Assembly: GCA_023439125.1 (NCBI GenBank)
Contig: JAEXOU010000011.1
Span: forward strand, 71,023-135,022
Reading direction: 5' to 3'
DNA: 64,000 nt
Source of the DNA: Bacillota bacterium
GTDB lineage: Bacteria; Bacillota; Clostridia; Lachnospirales; Lachnospiraceae
Below the pieces are notes generated by a model. It was not told the DNA's origin. It did no database searches and saw nothing but the letters and a program-made list of their open reading frames with translations. Every line of letters begins with the position of its first letter. The first letter of the stretch is position 1. The translations under genes were made by a program, and so were the position numbers. This document shows, in pieces, positions 8,375 through 16,929 of this stretch.

Positions 8375-9148
8375 TTACTTAACTCGATTCTTTTTGTATA
8401 TAATTTGTAATCCCTTAAGGGTTAGCATTGGATCATATACATCTATCATATCTGTTTCATCCGCTATGATCTTTCCTAAACCTCCAGTAGCAACTACATG
8501 TAAATTATTCAGTTTTGCTTCTTCTTTTACTTTACGTATGATATATTCTGTTTGACCGATATATCCATACACCAGACCTGCCTGCATGCTACTAACTGTG
8601 TCCTTAGCAAGGATTGATTCAGGCTTTTTAATCTCAATTTCAGGAAGTTTAGCCGTATCTCTCCATAATGCATTGGCACTGATACGTAATCCCGGACTTG
8701 TAATACCCGCAGTGAAGCAACCATCCTCTGTAATTAAATCATAGGTTGTTGCAGTACCAAAATCGATTACTAATACAGGACCTCCATATAACTCATAGGC
8801 CGCAACCAAATCTACAATACGATCTGCCCCAATTTCTTTAGGATTCGCTGTCTTAATATGGATTCCAGTCTTTGTTCCTGCACCAATACTAAATGGAGTT
8901 CTCCCTAAATACTTAATAATACCATGATTGAAAGAGTACATAATGTTAGGAACAACCGATGCTATAATAACATCTTCAATCTGCTGTTTTGTAATGCCTT
9001 TTGCTGCAAGTAAGTCAAGAATCAAAAGCCCATATTCATCTGAGGTCCGAGATACTTTTGTCGTAATCCTATAGTTTGCAACAACTTCCTCACCATCCAA
9101 AACACCTAATGTAATATTTGTATTTCCTACATCGATTACTAATAGCAT
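8375..9148 (-). CDS. coaX: Type III pantothenate kinase
   Basis: It catalyses the first step of coenzyme A synthesis, the ATP-dependent phosphorylation of pantothenate. The 257-residue protein has the ASKHA-fold phosphate motif IDVGNTNI at residues 4-12, the GADRIVDLVAAYELYG block, and IDFGTATTYD, which contains conserved catalytic/pantothenate-site residues. This type needs a monovalent cation and is not inhibited by CoA (family knowledge). The start follows AGGAGG closely, and the gene begins 9 bp after the stop of the small gene at 9158, so they are co-transcribed. Confidence 0.95.
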   Translation of the reverse strand: MLLVIDVGNTNITLGVLDGEEVVANYRITTKVSRTSDEYGLLILDLLAAKGITKQQIEDVIIASVVPNIMYSFNHGIIKYLGRTPFSIGAGTKTGIHIKTANPKEIGADRIVDLVAAYELYGGPVLVIDFGTATTYDLITEDGCFTAGITSPGLRISANALWRDTAKLPEIEIKKPESILAKDTVSSMQAGLVYGYIGQTEYIIRKVKEEAKLNNLHVVATGGLGKIIADETDMIDVYDPMLTLKGLQIIYKKNRVK

Positions 9149-9157
9149 CTTTTCCTC

Positions 9158-9505
9158 CTATTCTTCCAGCAACTTAGCTGCATCTTCATGCAAATAAAAA
9201 ACTTTATAATACATTTCCAGTGATTCTAGAAGTTCACGCTTTTCGTGTTGTAATTGCTTTATCTTTAAAACACTGCCAATCTCGTCAAAAAGTAAATCTC
9301 CTTCATCTGAACTAACATTAAAAATAAGTGTTCCATCTTCTTCAAACTCTAATGTAAGGATTCCACCAATATCTTCTGTATATAGCACGCACATAATCTT
9401 TAATTCATCTTGAATCGCTTGTGGTAGTGTTGAGAAATTTTCATCTAGATAGTATTTCTTATCATATGAATTACTTCCGCATAAAACTATATTACCTTGG
9501 TTCAT
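9158..9505 (-). CDS. Small conserved protein of unknown function
   Basis: The 115-residue soluble acidic protein has no signal peptide or membrane segment. It looks like an alpha/beta protein: a strand pair GGILTLEFEEDGTLIFNVS in the middle and a C-terminal helix with EKRELLESLEMYYKVFYL. From memory it may match DUF6145 of Lachnospiraceae, which I cannot check here. It is the first gene of the group with coaX and dusB, with a 9-bp gap to coaX, and has AGGTG before its ATG. No function can be assigned. Confidence 0.75.
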   Translation of the reverse strand: MNQGNIVLCGSNSYDKKYYLDENFSTLPQAIQDELKIMCVLYTEDIGGILTLEFEEDGTLIFNVSSDEGDLLFDEIGSVLKIKQLQHEKRELLESLEMYYKVFYLHEDAAKLLEE

Positions 9506-9547
9506 ATAAGCACCTGCTCTTTCTTATAACACAAAAAACTGTTTGTA

Positions 9548-9600
9548 AAACACAAAAAACTGCTGTAAAACACATTAGAAATCATGTTTTACAACAGTTT
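9548..9600 (-). terminator. Terminator behind the LiaF-like gene
   Basis: On the minus strand the arm 9600-9585 pairs over 16 positions (one G-U) with 9572-9557 and a T run follows (9559-9554). A near copy of the distal arm, ACACAAAAAACTG, is repeated at 9528-9541. A second small perfect hairpin, CATGTAAC/GTTACATG, lies at 9620-9641 just behind the stop codon. Confidence 0.8.
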
Positions 9601-9643
9601 GCTTTCCCTAACGGTGTTTCATGTAACTTATTCGTTACATGCT

Positions 9644-10504
9644 CTATTTTACATCGATACCGCCCAAAACACAAGTTGCATTCAAATATATTGTTATTGT
9701 CTTTTCATCTGCTCCAATTGGTGTAATTGTCTTATTATCAACACCACCAAGTATTGGCGTACAATTAACAACAACACGAACATAATTAGGAACATAGATA
9801 TCGATACCACCTAATGCTGTTTTCGCTTCAATTACAACGTTCTCTCGAATAATTGCATTACGTAAATCAAGTTCAATTCCACCTAAAACTGCGGATAACA
9901 TTGCTCCTGTAAACACTTCATTGTTAAATGTAAGTTCTCTTCCGCATAAAACTGCTGTGCAAGCGATTGGTCCACTATTATGTCTTGTACCTTGATAGCT
10001 TTGTTGTGAATTACTGTTCGTATTCTTCTCAAATGGATTACTAGCTTCTTGACTTGTGTAAGAATAAGAGTAACCATTTGTATTCTGCGCATTATTTTGT
10101 GTGTAATTTTGCTGATTTGTACTCTGTTGATTTCCTTGATTCGATGTATTCTCATAGGTTGTAAAGTTGACATCATCACACTTTACCTTCTTTTTGGGTA
10201 AAAGCATCTTAAATCCTATCAGAATTAAAATTGCGGCACCACAAAGAGGTCCAAACATTCTCCATGCAATAAAGTCCTGCATTGCTAAAAGCAAAAACAC
10301 TCCTATGCATAACATAATTAAATAACCTGTTTTTTCGTTACTATTCCCAAATAACCCAATAAAACTTGGTACAATAATAAATAAGGTCCACCAACCATCA
10401 AAAAAGATGTTAAAGTTGATTAATCCAATTGCCCTACCCGCTAAAAATATACCAATAAAAACTAGTATACCACCTAAGAGATAGTTTGAAGTATTTTTTT
10501 TCAT
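9644..10504 (-). CDS. LiaF-like membrane protein
   Basis: The 286-residue protein has four short membrane segments in the first 105 residues, including GGILVFIGIFLAGRAIGL and PLCGAAILILIGFKMLL. A linker rich in Asn, Gln, Ser and Tyr follows (about 115-180). The C-terminal beta-repeat domain contains four LGGI or LGGV turns (AVLGGIELDLR, ALGGIDIYVP, ILGGVDN, VLGGIDVK). This is the layout of the LiaF/DUF2154 cell-wall-stress family. LiaF of Bacillus inhibits the LiaRS two-component system, but no liaR or liaS is adjacent here. It may act as a membrane structural or sensing protein. The gene is monocistronic and ends in a strong terminator. Confidence 0.8.
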   Translation of the reverse strand: MKKNTSNYLLGGILVFIGIFLAGRAIGLINFNIFFDGWWTLFIIVPSFIGLFGNSNEKTGYLIMLCIGVFLLLAMQDFIAWRMFGPLCGAAILILIGFKMLLPKKKVKCDDVNFTTYENTSNQGNQQSTNQQNYTQNNAQNTNGYSYSYTSQEASNPFEKNTNSNSQQSYQGTRHNSGPIACTAVLCGRELTFNNEVFTGAMLSAVLGGIELDLRNAIIRENVVIEAKTALGGIDIYVPNYVRVVVNCTPILGGVDNKTITPIGADEKTITIYLNATCVLGGIDVK

Positions 10505-10705
10505 ATATTCACTCCTTCCAATACTATGATTTTAGTATAATAAGAACAATCTCTTCGTTTCATTTGATTTGCTCTTTGAGTTTCAAAAATGTATTATTGA
10601 ATACTCTTAATACTAACCACGTTCTATGATATCATCATAACCTTTTAGGAGTAGAATATCAAATTAAAAAATCATTAAAGTTGCGTTACAAACATTAACC
10701 TAACC

Positions 10706-11644
10706 CTATATATTACCTAGGGTTGCAACCATAACCGCCTTTATTGTATGCATACGATTTTCAGCTTCGTCAAATACAACATCTGCAAACTTTTCAAAAA
10801 CTTCTTCAGTAACTTCATAACCTTTGACAGCTGGTAAGCAATGCAAGAAAATAGTGCTTTCCTTACCTGTCTTTTTCATTAATTCTGTATTAACTTGGTA
10901 AGGACGAAGTAACTTGATTCTTTCCTCAGTCTTTGCTTCTTCTCCCATGGAACACCAAACATCTGTATAAATTGCATCTGCATCTTGAACAACGTCTAAG
11001 TTATCAGAAATCGTAATGGAACCATTGGACTGGGTTGCGTAAATCTGACAAGTATCAATTAGTTCCTGAGAAGGCCATAAACTCTTTGGTGCCAAAATTG
11101 TAAAGTGCAAACCTAACTTTGAGGAGCCAATCATTAAGCTATTAGCCATATTATTTCTTCCATCTCCAACAAATACTAATTTCAAACCTTTTAGCTCTCC
11201 AAATTGCTCTTTTAAAGTTAAGAAATCAGCTAGAATTTGTGTCGGATGGTAAGTATCTGTTAGTCCATTCCATACCGGTATTCCACTATATTGTGCAAGT
11301 TTTTCAACGGTTTCTTGCTTGAAACCACGAAATTCAATGCCATCAAACATACGTCCAAGGACACGAGCTGTATCTTCAACGCTCTCTTTATATCCAAGTT
11401 GAATATCATCTTTACCTAGATACTCAGGATGACCTCCTTCATCTACACAACCGATTGTAAAGGCACATCTTGTACGTGTGGAAGGCTTTTCAAAGATAAG
11501 TGCAATATTCTTACCCTTTAAGCTCTCTCCTGTAATTCCCTTTTTCTTTTTTGCTTTTAAGTCTGCTGCCAAATCAAGCAAATATGTAATCTCTTCTGGC
11601 GAAAAATCCTTTAATGTTAGAAATGAACGTCCTTTTAAATTCAT
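10706..11644 (-). CDS. argF: Ornithine carbamoyltransferase
   Basis: It makes citrulline from ornithine and carbamoyl phosphate in arginine synthesis, or runs backwards in the arginine deiminase pathway. The 312 residues show the carbamoyl-phosphate loop FEKPSTRTR (about 50-58), DDIQLGYKESVEDTARVLGRM, and the ornithine-binding HCLPA (about 266-270). No arcA or arcC is beside it, and the candidate ARG boxes in its promoter favour the biosynthetic role. The ATG at 11644 follows AAGGAGG. Single gene. Confidence 0.95.
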   Translation of the reverse strand: MNLKGRSFLTLKDFSPEEITYLLDLAADLKAKKKKGITGESLKGKNIALIFEKPSTRTRCAFTIGCVDEGGHPEYLGKDDIQLGYKESVEDTARVLGRMFDGIEFRGFKQETVEKLAQYSGIPVWNGLTDTYHPTQILADFLTLKEQFGELKGLKLVFVGDGRNNMANSLMIGSSKLGLHFTILAPKSLWPSQELIDTCQIYATQSNGSITISDNLDVVQDADAIYTDVWCSMGEEAKTEERIKLLRPYQVNTELMKKTGKESTIFLHCLPAVKGYEVTEEVFEKFADVVFDEAENRMHTIKAVMVATLGNI

Positions 11645-11679
11645 TTTATAACCTCCTTATGCATTATTATTCGCTTATA

Positions 11680-11737
11680 TGTTTATTTATTCATTATAAC
11701 TCCATTCTCATATTTGTCAATAGTAAATATGAATGCA
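11680..11737 (-). promoter_or_regulatory. argF promoter with two candidate ARG boxes
   Basis: On the minus strand TTGACA (11720-11715), a 16-bp spacer and TATAAT (11698-11693) form a good SigA promoter. TGTTTATTTATTCA at 11680-11693 and TAAATATGAATGCA at 11724-11737 each match the ArgR consensus TGAATWWWWATTCA at about 8 of 10 fixed positions, on either side of the promoter. The promoter is clear; the ArgR sites are inference. Confidence 0.6.
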
Positions 11738-11812
11738 TTTCCTTACACTTTCCGAAACTCGTATGCCTCGCCCAGCGCAAGGAATTACTTTAGACACTTT
11801 TTCCCAAATGAA

Positions 11813-11858
11813 ATATACATGCTAACCAAGCTTGAATAGGCTAAATAAGCATGTATAT
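11813..11858 (-). terminator. Terminator-like hairpin at the end of the efflux operon
   Basis: ATATACATGCT (11813-11823) is the exact complement of AGCATGTATAT (11848-11858), which touches the stop codon of the DUF3793 gene. The T tract on the minus strand is weak (TTTCATTT). Confidence 0.6.
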
Positions 11859-12473
11859 CTACTTGCACTGAGCTTCTTTCTGAATGCACTCATATTGAAT
11901 AACTTCACGAATTACAGATGATAGCTTTCCACCGTGTAAAATTAATCTTTTCAATATCTGCCTTGCCCTATGATATTGAGAAAAAATGAATAGTGTTTCT
12001 GGGAGGTTATCATAAACCTTCCAATATCCAGAATAAAGATACCCGGTACCTTTTTCTTCTATAAATCTTAATACATCATTTAATGGATATCCTAATAATA
12101 AACCAATTTCATGAGGGAAGTTAGACCTTTCATACATAAATTTATTGTATTTATATGCAACCTCTTGAAGAATAATATCTAACGAACAATTTAAATATCC
12201 AAGTTCTTTTAAGTACTCTAATACCTGCTGTTGTTGAATGTACTCTTTCAGTTTTTTCGGTTGATATAAAAGATAATAAGTCTTCAACTCGAACTTACAT
12301 ATCGCCTGAAGCATTAACTGTGTATCTTGAAATAAATTTAACGCATATTGTTCCTCATAAGCGTTAAGTACTAATAGATTAGCAATCTTGATCCCAACAA
12401 TTACAGGTGCACATTGCATTGCTATTTTTTCCTCAATCTTAGAAGGAACCGCATTATCAATTACTTCACTCAT
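11859..12473 (-). CDS. DUF3793 family protein
   Basis: The 204-residue soluble protein contains the family signature FPHEIGLLLGYPLNDVLRFIE followed by GYWKVY (about 122-155). DUF3793 proteins are small clostridial proteins of unknown function, often near iron or flavin genes (family knowledge, unverified here). This one is the third gene of the RND pump/TetR operon, 17 bp after the repressor gene, and its stop touches a hairpin. The first 100 residues, with a CKFELKTYYLLYQPKKL block, are helical and rich in hydrophobics. A role in efflux stress is only suggested by the operon. Confidence 0.82.
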   Translation of the reverse strand: MSEVIDNAVPSKIEEKIAMQCAPVIVGIKIANLLVLNAYEEQYALNLFQDTQLMLQAICKFELKTYYLLYQPKKLKEYIQQQQVLEYLKELGYLNCSLDIILQEVAYKYNKFMYERSNFPHEIGLLLGYPLNDVLRFIEEKGTGYLYSGYWKVYDNLPETLFIFSQYHRARQILKRLILHGGKLSSVIREVIQYECIQKEAQCK

Positions 12474-12490
12474 CCTTTATCTCCATTTTA

Positions 12491-13162
12491 TTAACGAGTA
12501 GGTATTTCCTGTAGAATTTGAATAAATAATGCCCTACAGTAATTTGTCGTATCCTGTGCAGAACTGTTTCCAAACTCTTCTGGTTTCAGAAGAGCTGATA
12601 CCCCAATAATCAATGTTGCATATGCAGACTTTATTTGTAACTTATTTATTGGGCTTTGAAATAACCCCTCTCGAACTCCAGACTTTATAATACTGTCCAG
12701 CGCATCATTAACTTCTGTAAAAGATATCATTCTCTTAATTAATTCACATACTGCTTCATCTGAATTTTGTGAATACCGAGCCAACATCATTTGGCGAAGA
12801 AGTATATTAGTCTTCACACGTTCTTTAATCCAATATAAAGCAGTATCATATTTCTCTTGAAAAGATTCCTTTAAAATAATTGCATTACATATCTTTGAAA
12901 GTTCCTTTTTTAGTTCCAACAACATTGCAGTTATTATAATCTCTTCTTTTGAAGAAAAGTATTCATATATCGTTCCTTTTCCAATATTGGCTGTTCTTGC
13001 TACTTCTGAAATCGTCATTTTAGAAAAAGGCGTACCTTGGTTATATAAATCCGTTACACTCTGACAAATCGCAACTACCTTTTTCGGTAGTTGCTCCTCT
13101 GTCAGATATATAAATTCCTTATTAAACTGGAGTTTTGAACTATCAAGTTCAAATACATTCAT
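12491..13162 (-). CDS. TetR/AcrR family repressor of the RND pump
   Basis: The 223-residue regulator has the helix-turn-helix at about residues 49-72: MTISEVARTANIGKGTIYEYF, then SSKEEII, typical of TetR proteins. The remaining helical domain would bind a drug or lipid-like ligand. An additional N-terminal stretch of about 25 residues precedes the DNA-binding domain. The gene lies 23 bp behind the RND pump gene and ahead of the DUF3793 gene in the same operon, so it probably represses its own operon through the inverted repeat at 16568-16579. The ATG has GAGGAG upstream. Confidence 0.9.
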   Translation of the reverse strand: MNVFELDSSKLQFNKEFIYLTEEQLPKKVVAICQSVTDLYNQGTPFSKMTISEVARTANIGKGTIYEYFSSKEEIIITAMLLELKKELSKICNAIILKESFQEKYDTALYWIKERVKTNILLRQMMLARYSQNSDEAVCELIKRMISFTEVNDALDSIIKSGVREGLFQSPINKLQIKSAYATLIIGVSALLKPEEFGNSSAQDTTNYCRALFIQILQEIPTR

Positions 13163-13185
13163 CTTATCACTCCTCTTACACTCTA

Positions 13186-16100
13186 TTACAATTCCTCATA
13201 GATTTTAAGCTCATCTTCAGATATCTTTTTCAGTTCTTTACGATTGAAAATATCATACAATACAGGAATGACAAACAAGGTTGTAATTGTTGCATAAGTC
13301 AAACCACCAATGGTGACAATTGCGATTGGCTGCACCATATCTGCTCCCATTCCAACACCAAAAGCCATTGTTGATAAACCTAAAATAGTAGTTAAAGCAG
13401 TCATTAGTATTGGTCTCATACGTGTCTTGCCTGCTTCAATTAATGCATCCTTTTTCGCTGCTCCTTCTAAACGTAGCTGATTGATATAATCAACTAAAAC
13501 AATACCATTATTTACGATGACACCAGAAAGCATAACAAATCCAATCATCGAAATAACACTTACTGTCTTACCTGTAATAAATAATCCTATGAAACCACCC
13601 GTAAATGCTAATGGTATCGTAAACATAACGATAAACGGCGATAATAATGACTGGAACTGAGCTACCATAATTAAATAAATAAAAGCAATTGCAAGTAAAA
13701 GCATCTTCACCAATTCAACTATCGCATCATTAATCGTTTTGTCTTCACCAGAAGAAATAATTTCAAATCCATTCGGTACTTCATAATCTTCTAATGCATC
13801 TTCTACGTCGCTACTTACTAGACCAATATTATAGCCATCTTCTATTTGTGCTGTAACAGTTAGGTATCTTTGCTGCTCCGATCTTTGAATCGAAGATAAT
13901 GCTTCTCCCTCTGTTATAGTGGCAACCTCACTCAATGGAATTGTTGAACTGCTTCCATCTTGATTTGTTACAGACAACTGATAATTTTTCAACTCTTCCC
14001 TTGTAATACTAGTTAAGGATTTTTGATTCATAACAAGTACTGGATAATCAACTTGTTCATATCGTAATGTAGTCGCCGTTGTTGATGTATTAATAATACC
14101 TGCAATTGCCTGATATACTTGGGCTACTGTCAGACCATGCAAGATTGCTTTACTTTTATCAACCGTGATTTTAATCTGTGTATCTGGATTGACCATACCA
14201 TCTGAAACATCCTTTGTTCCTTCGACATTTCTAACAATCTCAGCCACGTCTTTAGCGATTATCTGTAATTGATCAAGATCCTCACCACGAATACTTAGTG
14301 TAATTCCAGAACCACCTAAAGCACTCATATCCATACTGGATCCACTAGCCTTTACCTCAAAACTTAAGTCAGCACAAGCCTCATTAATTAAGTTTGCTAC
14401 TTCTTCGCTTGAATGACTCTTATCTTCTTTTAGAATTGCATAAACTGATACACTCGTATCACTTGATGATCCACCCATGAAAGAGGCTAGTGCATTACCA
14501 CCCATCATACCACCAACCGTTTCAACATCCTCGATTGCAAGGATCCGCTCCATTGCTTCATCAGCCATTGCTACAGCATCATTATGAAGAGTACCCTCTG
14601 GCATTGTTATAGTTACAGTAACTTGCGTACTATCCATACTTGGTATATATTCTGTACCGTTGCTTATTGCGGCATATGTGCTTCCAACAAGGAGTGCTAT
14701 TGCAAGTATAATAACAACAAATTTGTATTTTAGGCAGAATCGTATGGATTTATCATAACCTCGAATTAATCCATTCATGATTGGATGCTTCTTCTCTTTT
14801 ATAGTGTTTAGCATATTAGCCGACATTGCTGGAACTAAAGTAAGGGCAACAACTAAGCTTGCTAATAAAGAATATCCGATTGTTAGTGCCATATCAGTAA
14901 ATATTTGACGTGTCATTCCTTCTACAAAAACAATTGGTAAGAATACACAGACCGTTGTTAAGGTAGAAGATATAATTGCTCCCGCTACCTGTGTTGCACC
15001 AGTTACTGATGCCTTAATCCTAGATACCCCTTTATATCTTAGTCGGTATATATTTTCAATAACCACGATCGAGTTATCAACTAGCATTCCAACACCAACC
15101 GCAAGACCAGAAAGTGAAATTATATTTAAGGTGACACCTGAAAAATACATAAGAACAACTGCAAAAATAACACTGATTGGTATGGAACATGCAATGATTG
15201 CTGTTGGCCGAATATCCTTTAAGAAGAATAACAATATAATGATTGCTAAAATGGCTCCATATAGCAAATTATCCAAAACAGAATCAACTACAATGTCAAT
15301 ATACATTCCTTGATCCATCAAGTACGTAACATTTAAATTAGTATCTTCCTTCATTAGGCTGTCAAAACGTTCTTTTATTGCTTTTGATACCTCTGCTGTT
15401 GAATAAGATGTTTGCTTATTCATAGAAATTATGATTGCATCATTACCATTAATTTTTGCATATACTTCAGAAGAATTATCTGTTTTGAATACATCTGCAA
15501 CATCATTAAGTCTTACTGGTTCAACACCTGGAATACCTAAATCAAATAATGTCAGGTTGCTTATCTCTTCAACATCCTGTAATTTATCTCCAACTTGCAC
15601 AAGATAATCTCTACCCTCTTCTGCAATATAGCCAACTGGCATTGAGAAGTTCTGAGCCTTCAATATGTTAGAAATCATTTCTGTTGAAAGCATCGTTTCG
15701 ATATCAAAACTTGGCATTGCACTATTTTGCTGTGCTTGTTGGTTCGACATTCCTGGCATCTGGTCTGTTGCCCCTGGTATCTGACCTAATGCTTCTGGTG
15801 TCTGATCCGTTGCACCTTGAGTCTGATCTAACGTTCCTTGCGTCTGATCCGTTGCACCTTGAGTCTGATCTATTGCTCCTGACATCTGTCCCATTGCATC
15901 TGGCATCGATGCTCCACTATACAAGCTCATCATAGTTGTCATTAGGTGTTCTTTCATCGAATTAATTTTATCCTGATTCAAGATTACATGAACTTCTTCT
16001 TCCACCATTCCTTGAGTATCAATGGTTGCTACACCTTCAATTGATTCAATTTTCGAAAGTAATTTCTGATTAAGATAATTCGAAATTTCAGTCGTACCCA

Positions 16101-16539
16101 TTCCCTTAACATCAATTGCTGCCACCATGACTGGTAACATATTAGGGTTTAATTTCATAATTGTTGGTGCCCCAATCATGTCATTCGTCCACGCTGCTTC
16201 TAAAAGGTCCAACTTCTCTCTAATATCTATTGATATTGCATCCATATTAACATCATCTGAAAATTCTAAGATAACAATTGAGACATTTTCACTCGAAACT
16301 GAGCTGATTGTTTTTATGTTATCAATGGTAGCCAATGATTGTTCTACTGGCTTTGATACAATCTGTTCTACCTCTTCGGGACTCGCGCCCACATAACTTG
16401 TCATGACAATAGCATATGGTAAATCAATACTAGGTAATAAATCTGTTTGCATCTTCGTAAATGACACAAATCCAAGAATTAATACGAGAACAACAGCAAC
16501 AACTATAGTCATTGGCTTTTTTACACTAAATTTTATCAT
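13186..16539 (-). CDS. RND-family efflux pump (HAE1/SwrC type)
   Basis: A 1117-residue inner-membrane transporter of the AcrB/SwrC superfamily that exports drugs, surfactants or lipids with proton import. It has the N-terminal helix FSVKKPMTIVVAVVLVLILGFVSF, two sets of about six helices (about 375-560 and 925-1100) and the signature GVGMLVDNSIVVIENIYRLR around residue 490, in which the Asp is the proton carrier. No separate fusion protein or outer-membrane gene is nearby, as expected in a Gram-positive. Residues about 210-265 carry a low-complexity insert of repeated DQTQGAT-like units. The reading frame could start at TTG 16554, but AAGGAGG lies in front of ATG 16539. It heads an operon with tetR and DUF3793. 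Confidence 0.93.
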   Translation of the reverse strand: MIKFSVKKPMTIVVAVVLVLILGFVSFTKMQTDLLPSIDLPYAIVMTSYVGASPEEVEQIVSKPVEQSLATIDNIKTISSVSSENVSIVILEFSDDVNMDAISIDIREKLDLLEAAWTNDMIGAPTIMKLNPNMLPVMVAAIDVKGMGTTEISNYLNQKLLSKIESIEGVATIDTQGMVEEEVHVILNQDKINSMKEHLMTTMMSLYSGASMPDAMGQMSGAIDQTQGATDQTQGTLDQTQGATDQTPEALGQIPGATDQMPGMSNQQAQQNSAMPSFDIETMLSTEMISNILKAQNFSMPVGYIAEEGRDYLVQVGDKLQDVEEISNLTLFDLGIPGVEPVRLNDVADVFKTDNSSEVYAKINGNDAIIISMNKQTSYSTAEVSKAIKERFDSLMKEDTNLNVTYLMDQGMYIDIVVDSVLDNLLYGAILAIIILLFFLKDIRPTAIIACSIPISVIFAVVLMYFSGVTLNIISLSGLAVGVGMLVDNSIVVIENIYRLRYKGVSRIKASVTGATQVAGAIISSTLTTVCVFLPIVFVEGMTRQIFTDMALTIGYSLLASLVVALTLVPAMSANMLNTIKEKKHPIMNGLIRGYDKSIRFCLKYKFVVIILAIALLVGSTYAAISNGTEYIPSMDSTQVTVTITMPEGTLHNDAVAMADEAMERILAIEDVETVGGMMGGNALASFMGGSSSDTSVSVYAILKEDKSHSSEEVANLINEACADLSFEVKASGSSMDMSALGGSGITLSIRGEDLDQLQIIAKDVAEIVRNVEGTKDVSDGMVNPDTQIKITVDKSKAILHGLTVAQVYQAIAGIINTSTTATTLRYEQVDYPVLVMNQKSLTSITREELKNYQLSVTNQDGSSSTIPLSEVATITEGEALSSIQRSEQQRYLTVTAQIEDGYNIGLVSSDVEDALEDYEVPNGFEIISSGEDKTINDAIVELVKMLLLAIAFIYLIMVAQFQSLLSPFIVMFTIPLAFTGGFIGLFITGKTVSVISMIGFVMLSGVIVNNGIVLVDYINQLRLEGAAKKDALIEAGKTRMRPILMTALTTILGLSTMAFGVGMGADMVQPIAIVTIGGLTYATITTLFVIPVLYDIFNRKELKKISEDELKIYEEL

Positions 16540-16567
16540 ATATTCCTCCTTCAATAAAATCTCTTCC

Positions 16568-16579
16568 GACCGTCTGGTC
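16568..16579. promoter_or_regulatory. Inverted repeat, probable TetR operator
   Basis: GACC-N4-GGTC lies between the -10 box of the pump promoter and its ribosome binding site, about 15 bp past the -10. Its position and symmetry fit the operator of the TetR repressor encoded by the same operon; this link is inferred. Confidence 0.6.
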
Positions 16580-16593
16580 AGTCATTGTTTTGA

Positions 16594-16622
16594 ATTATAT
16601 TCCATAAAGAAAAAATTGTCAA
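16594..16622 (-). promoter_or_regulatory. Perfect SigA promoter of the efflux operon
   Basis: Minus strand TTGACA (16622-16617), 17-bp spacer, TATAAT (16599-16594). A full-consensus promoter with an operator just downstream implies strong expression once the repressor is released. Confidence 0.85.
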
Positions 16623-16668
16623 TTGTAACTTAGTTCTTTCCTTTCATTCAATTCCTTTTTTCATTCAC

Positions 16669-16809
16669 AGAACAAAAGTGTGCTTCGCACACTCTCACGA
16701 GCAACACTTTACAAGCACAGCTTTTGTTCCGCGCGGTCGCGTAGCGTAGTGCGCATCCTGCGAAGCATTATCATATATTAGGAAATTCAGAGAAATTTCC
16801 TAATATATG
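16669..16809. repeat. Dispersed repeat A, copy 1
   Basis: About 140 bp, roughly 90% identical to 55325-55468. It contains AACAAAAG...CTTTTGTT, the small hairpin GTGTGC-TTC-GCACAC, a GC-rich middle (GCGCGGTCGCGTAGCG) and a closing hairpin of about 15 bp, TATATTAGGAAATT/AATTTCCTAATATA. The GC-rich core stands out from the AT-rich surroundings. No protein is encoded. Another hairpin, GCATCATT/AATGATGC, follows at 16817-16852. Confidence 0.8.
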
Positions 16810-16929
16810 ATTAAAAGCATCATTCAATGACTATTACGTCATCAAATGATGCTCCCTCATCAAATCATTACATCTAATTACTTCTAATTATGACTGATCA
16901 TTTCAATCGTTCAATTATTTATCAGCTAA

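Noticed and set aside
11701..11812. Coding remnant between argF and DUF3793
   Set aside because: No frame longer than a few residues and no similarity to known genes; treated as intergenic.
15684..15935. Regular 21-24 bp repeats in the pump gene looked like a CRISPR array
   Set aside because: The repeats are in frame with the pump, encode DQTQGAT-like units and have no unique spacers.
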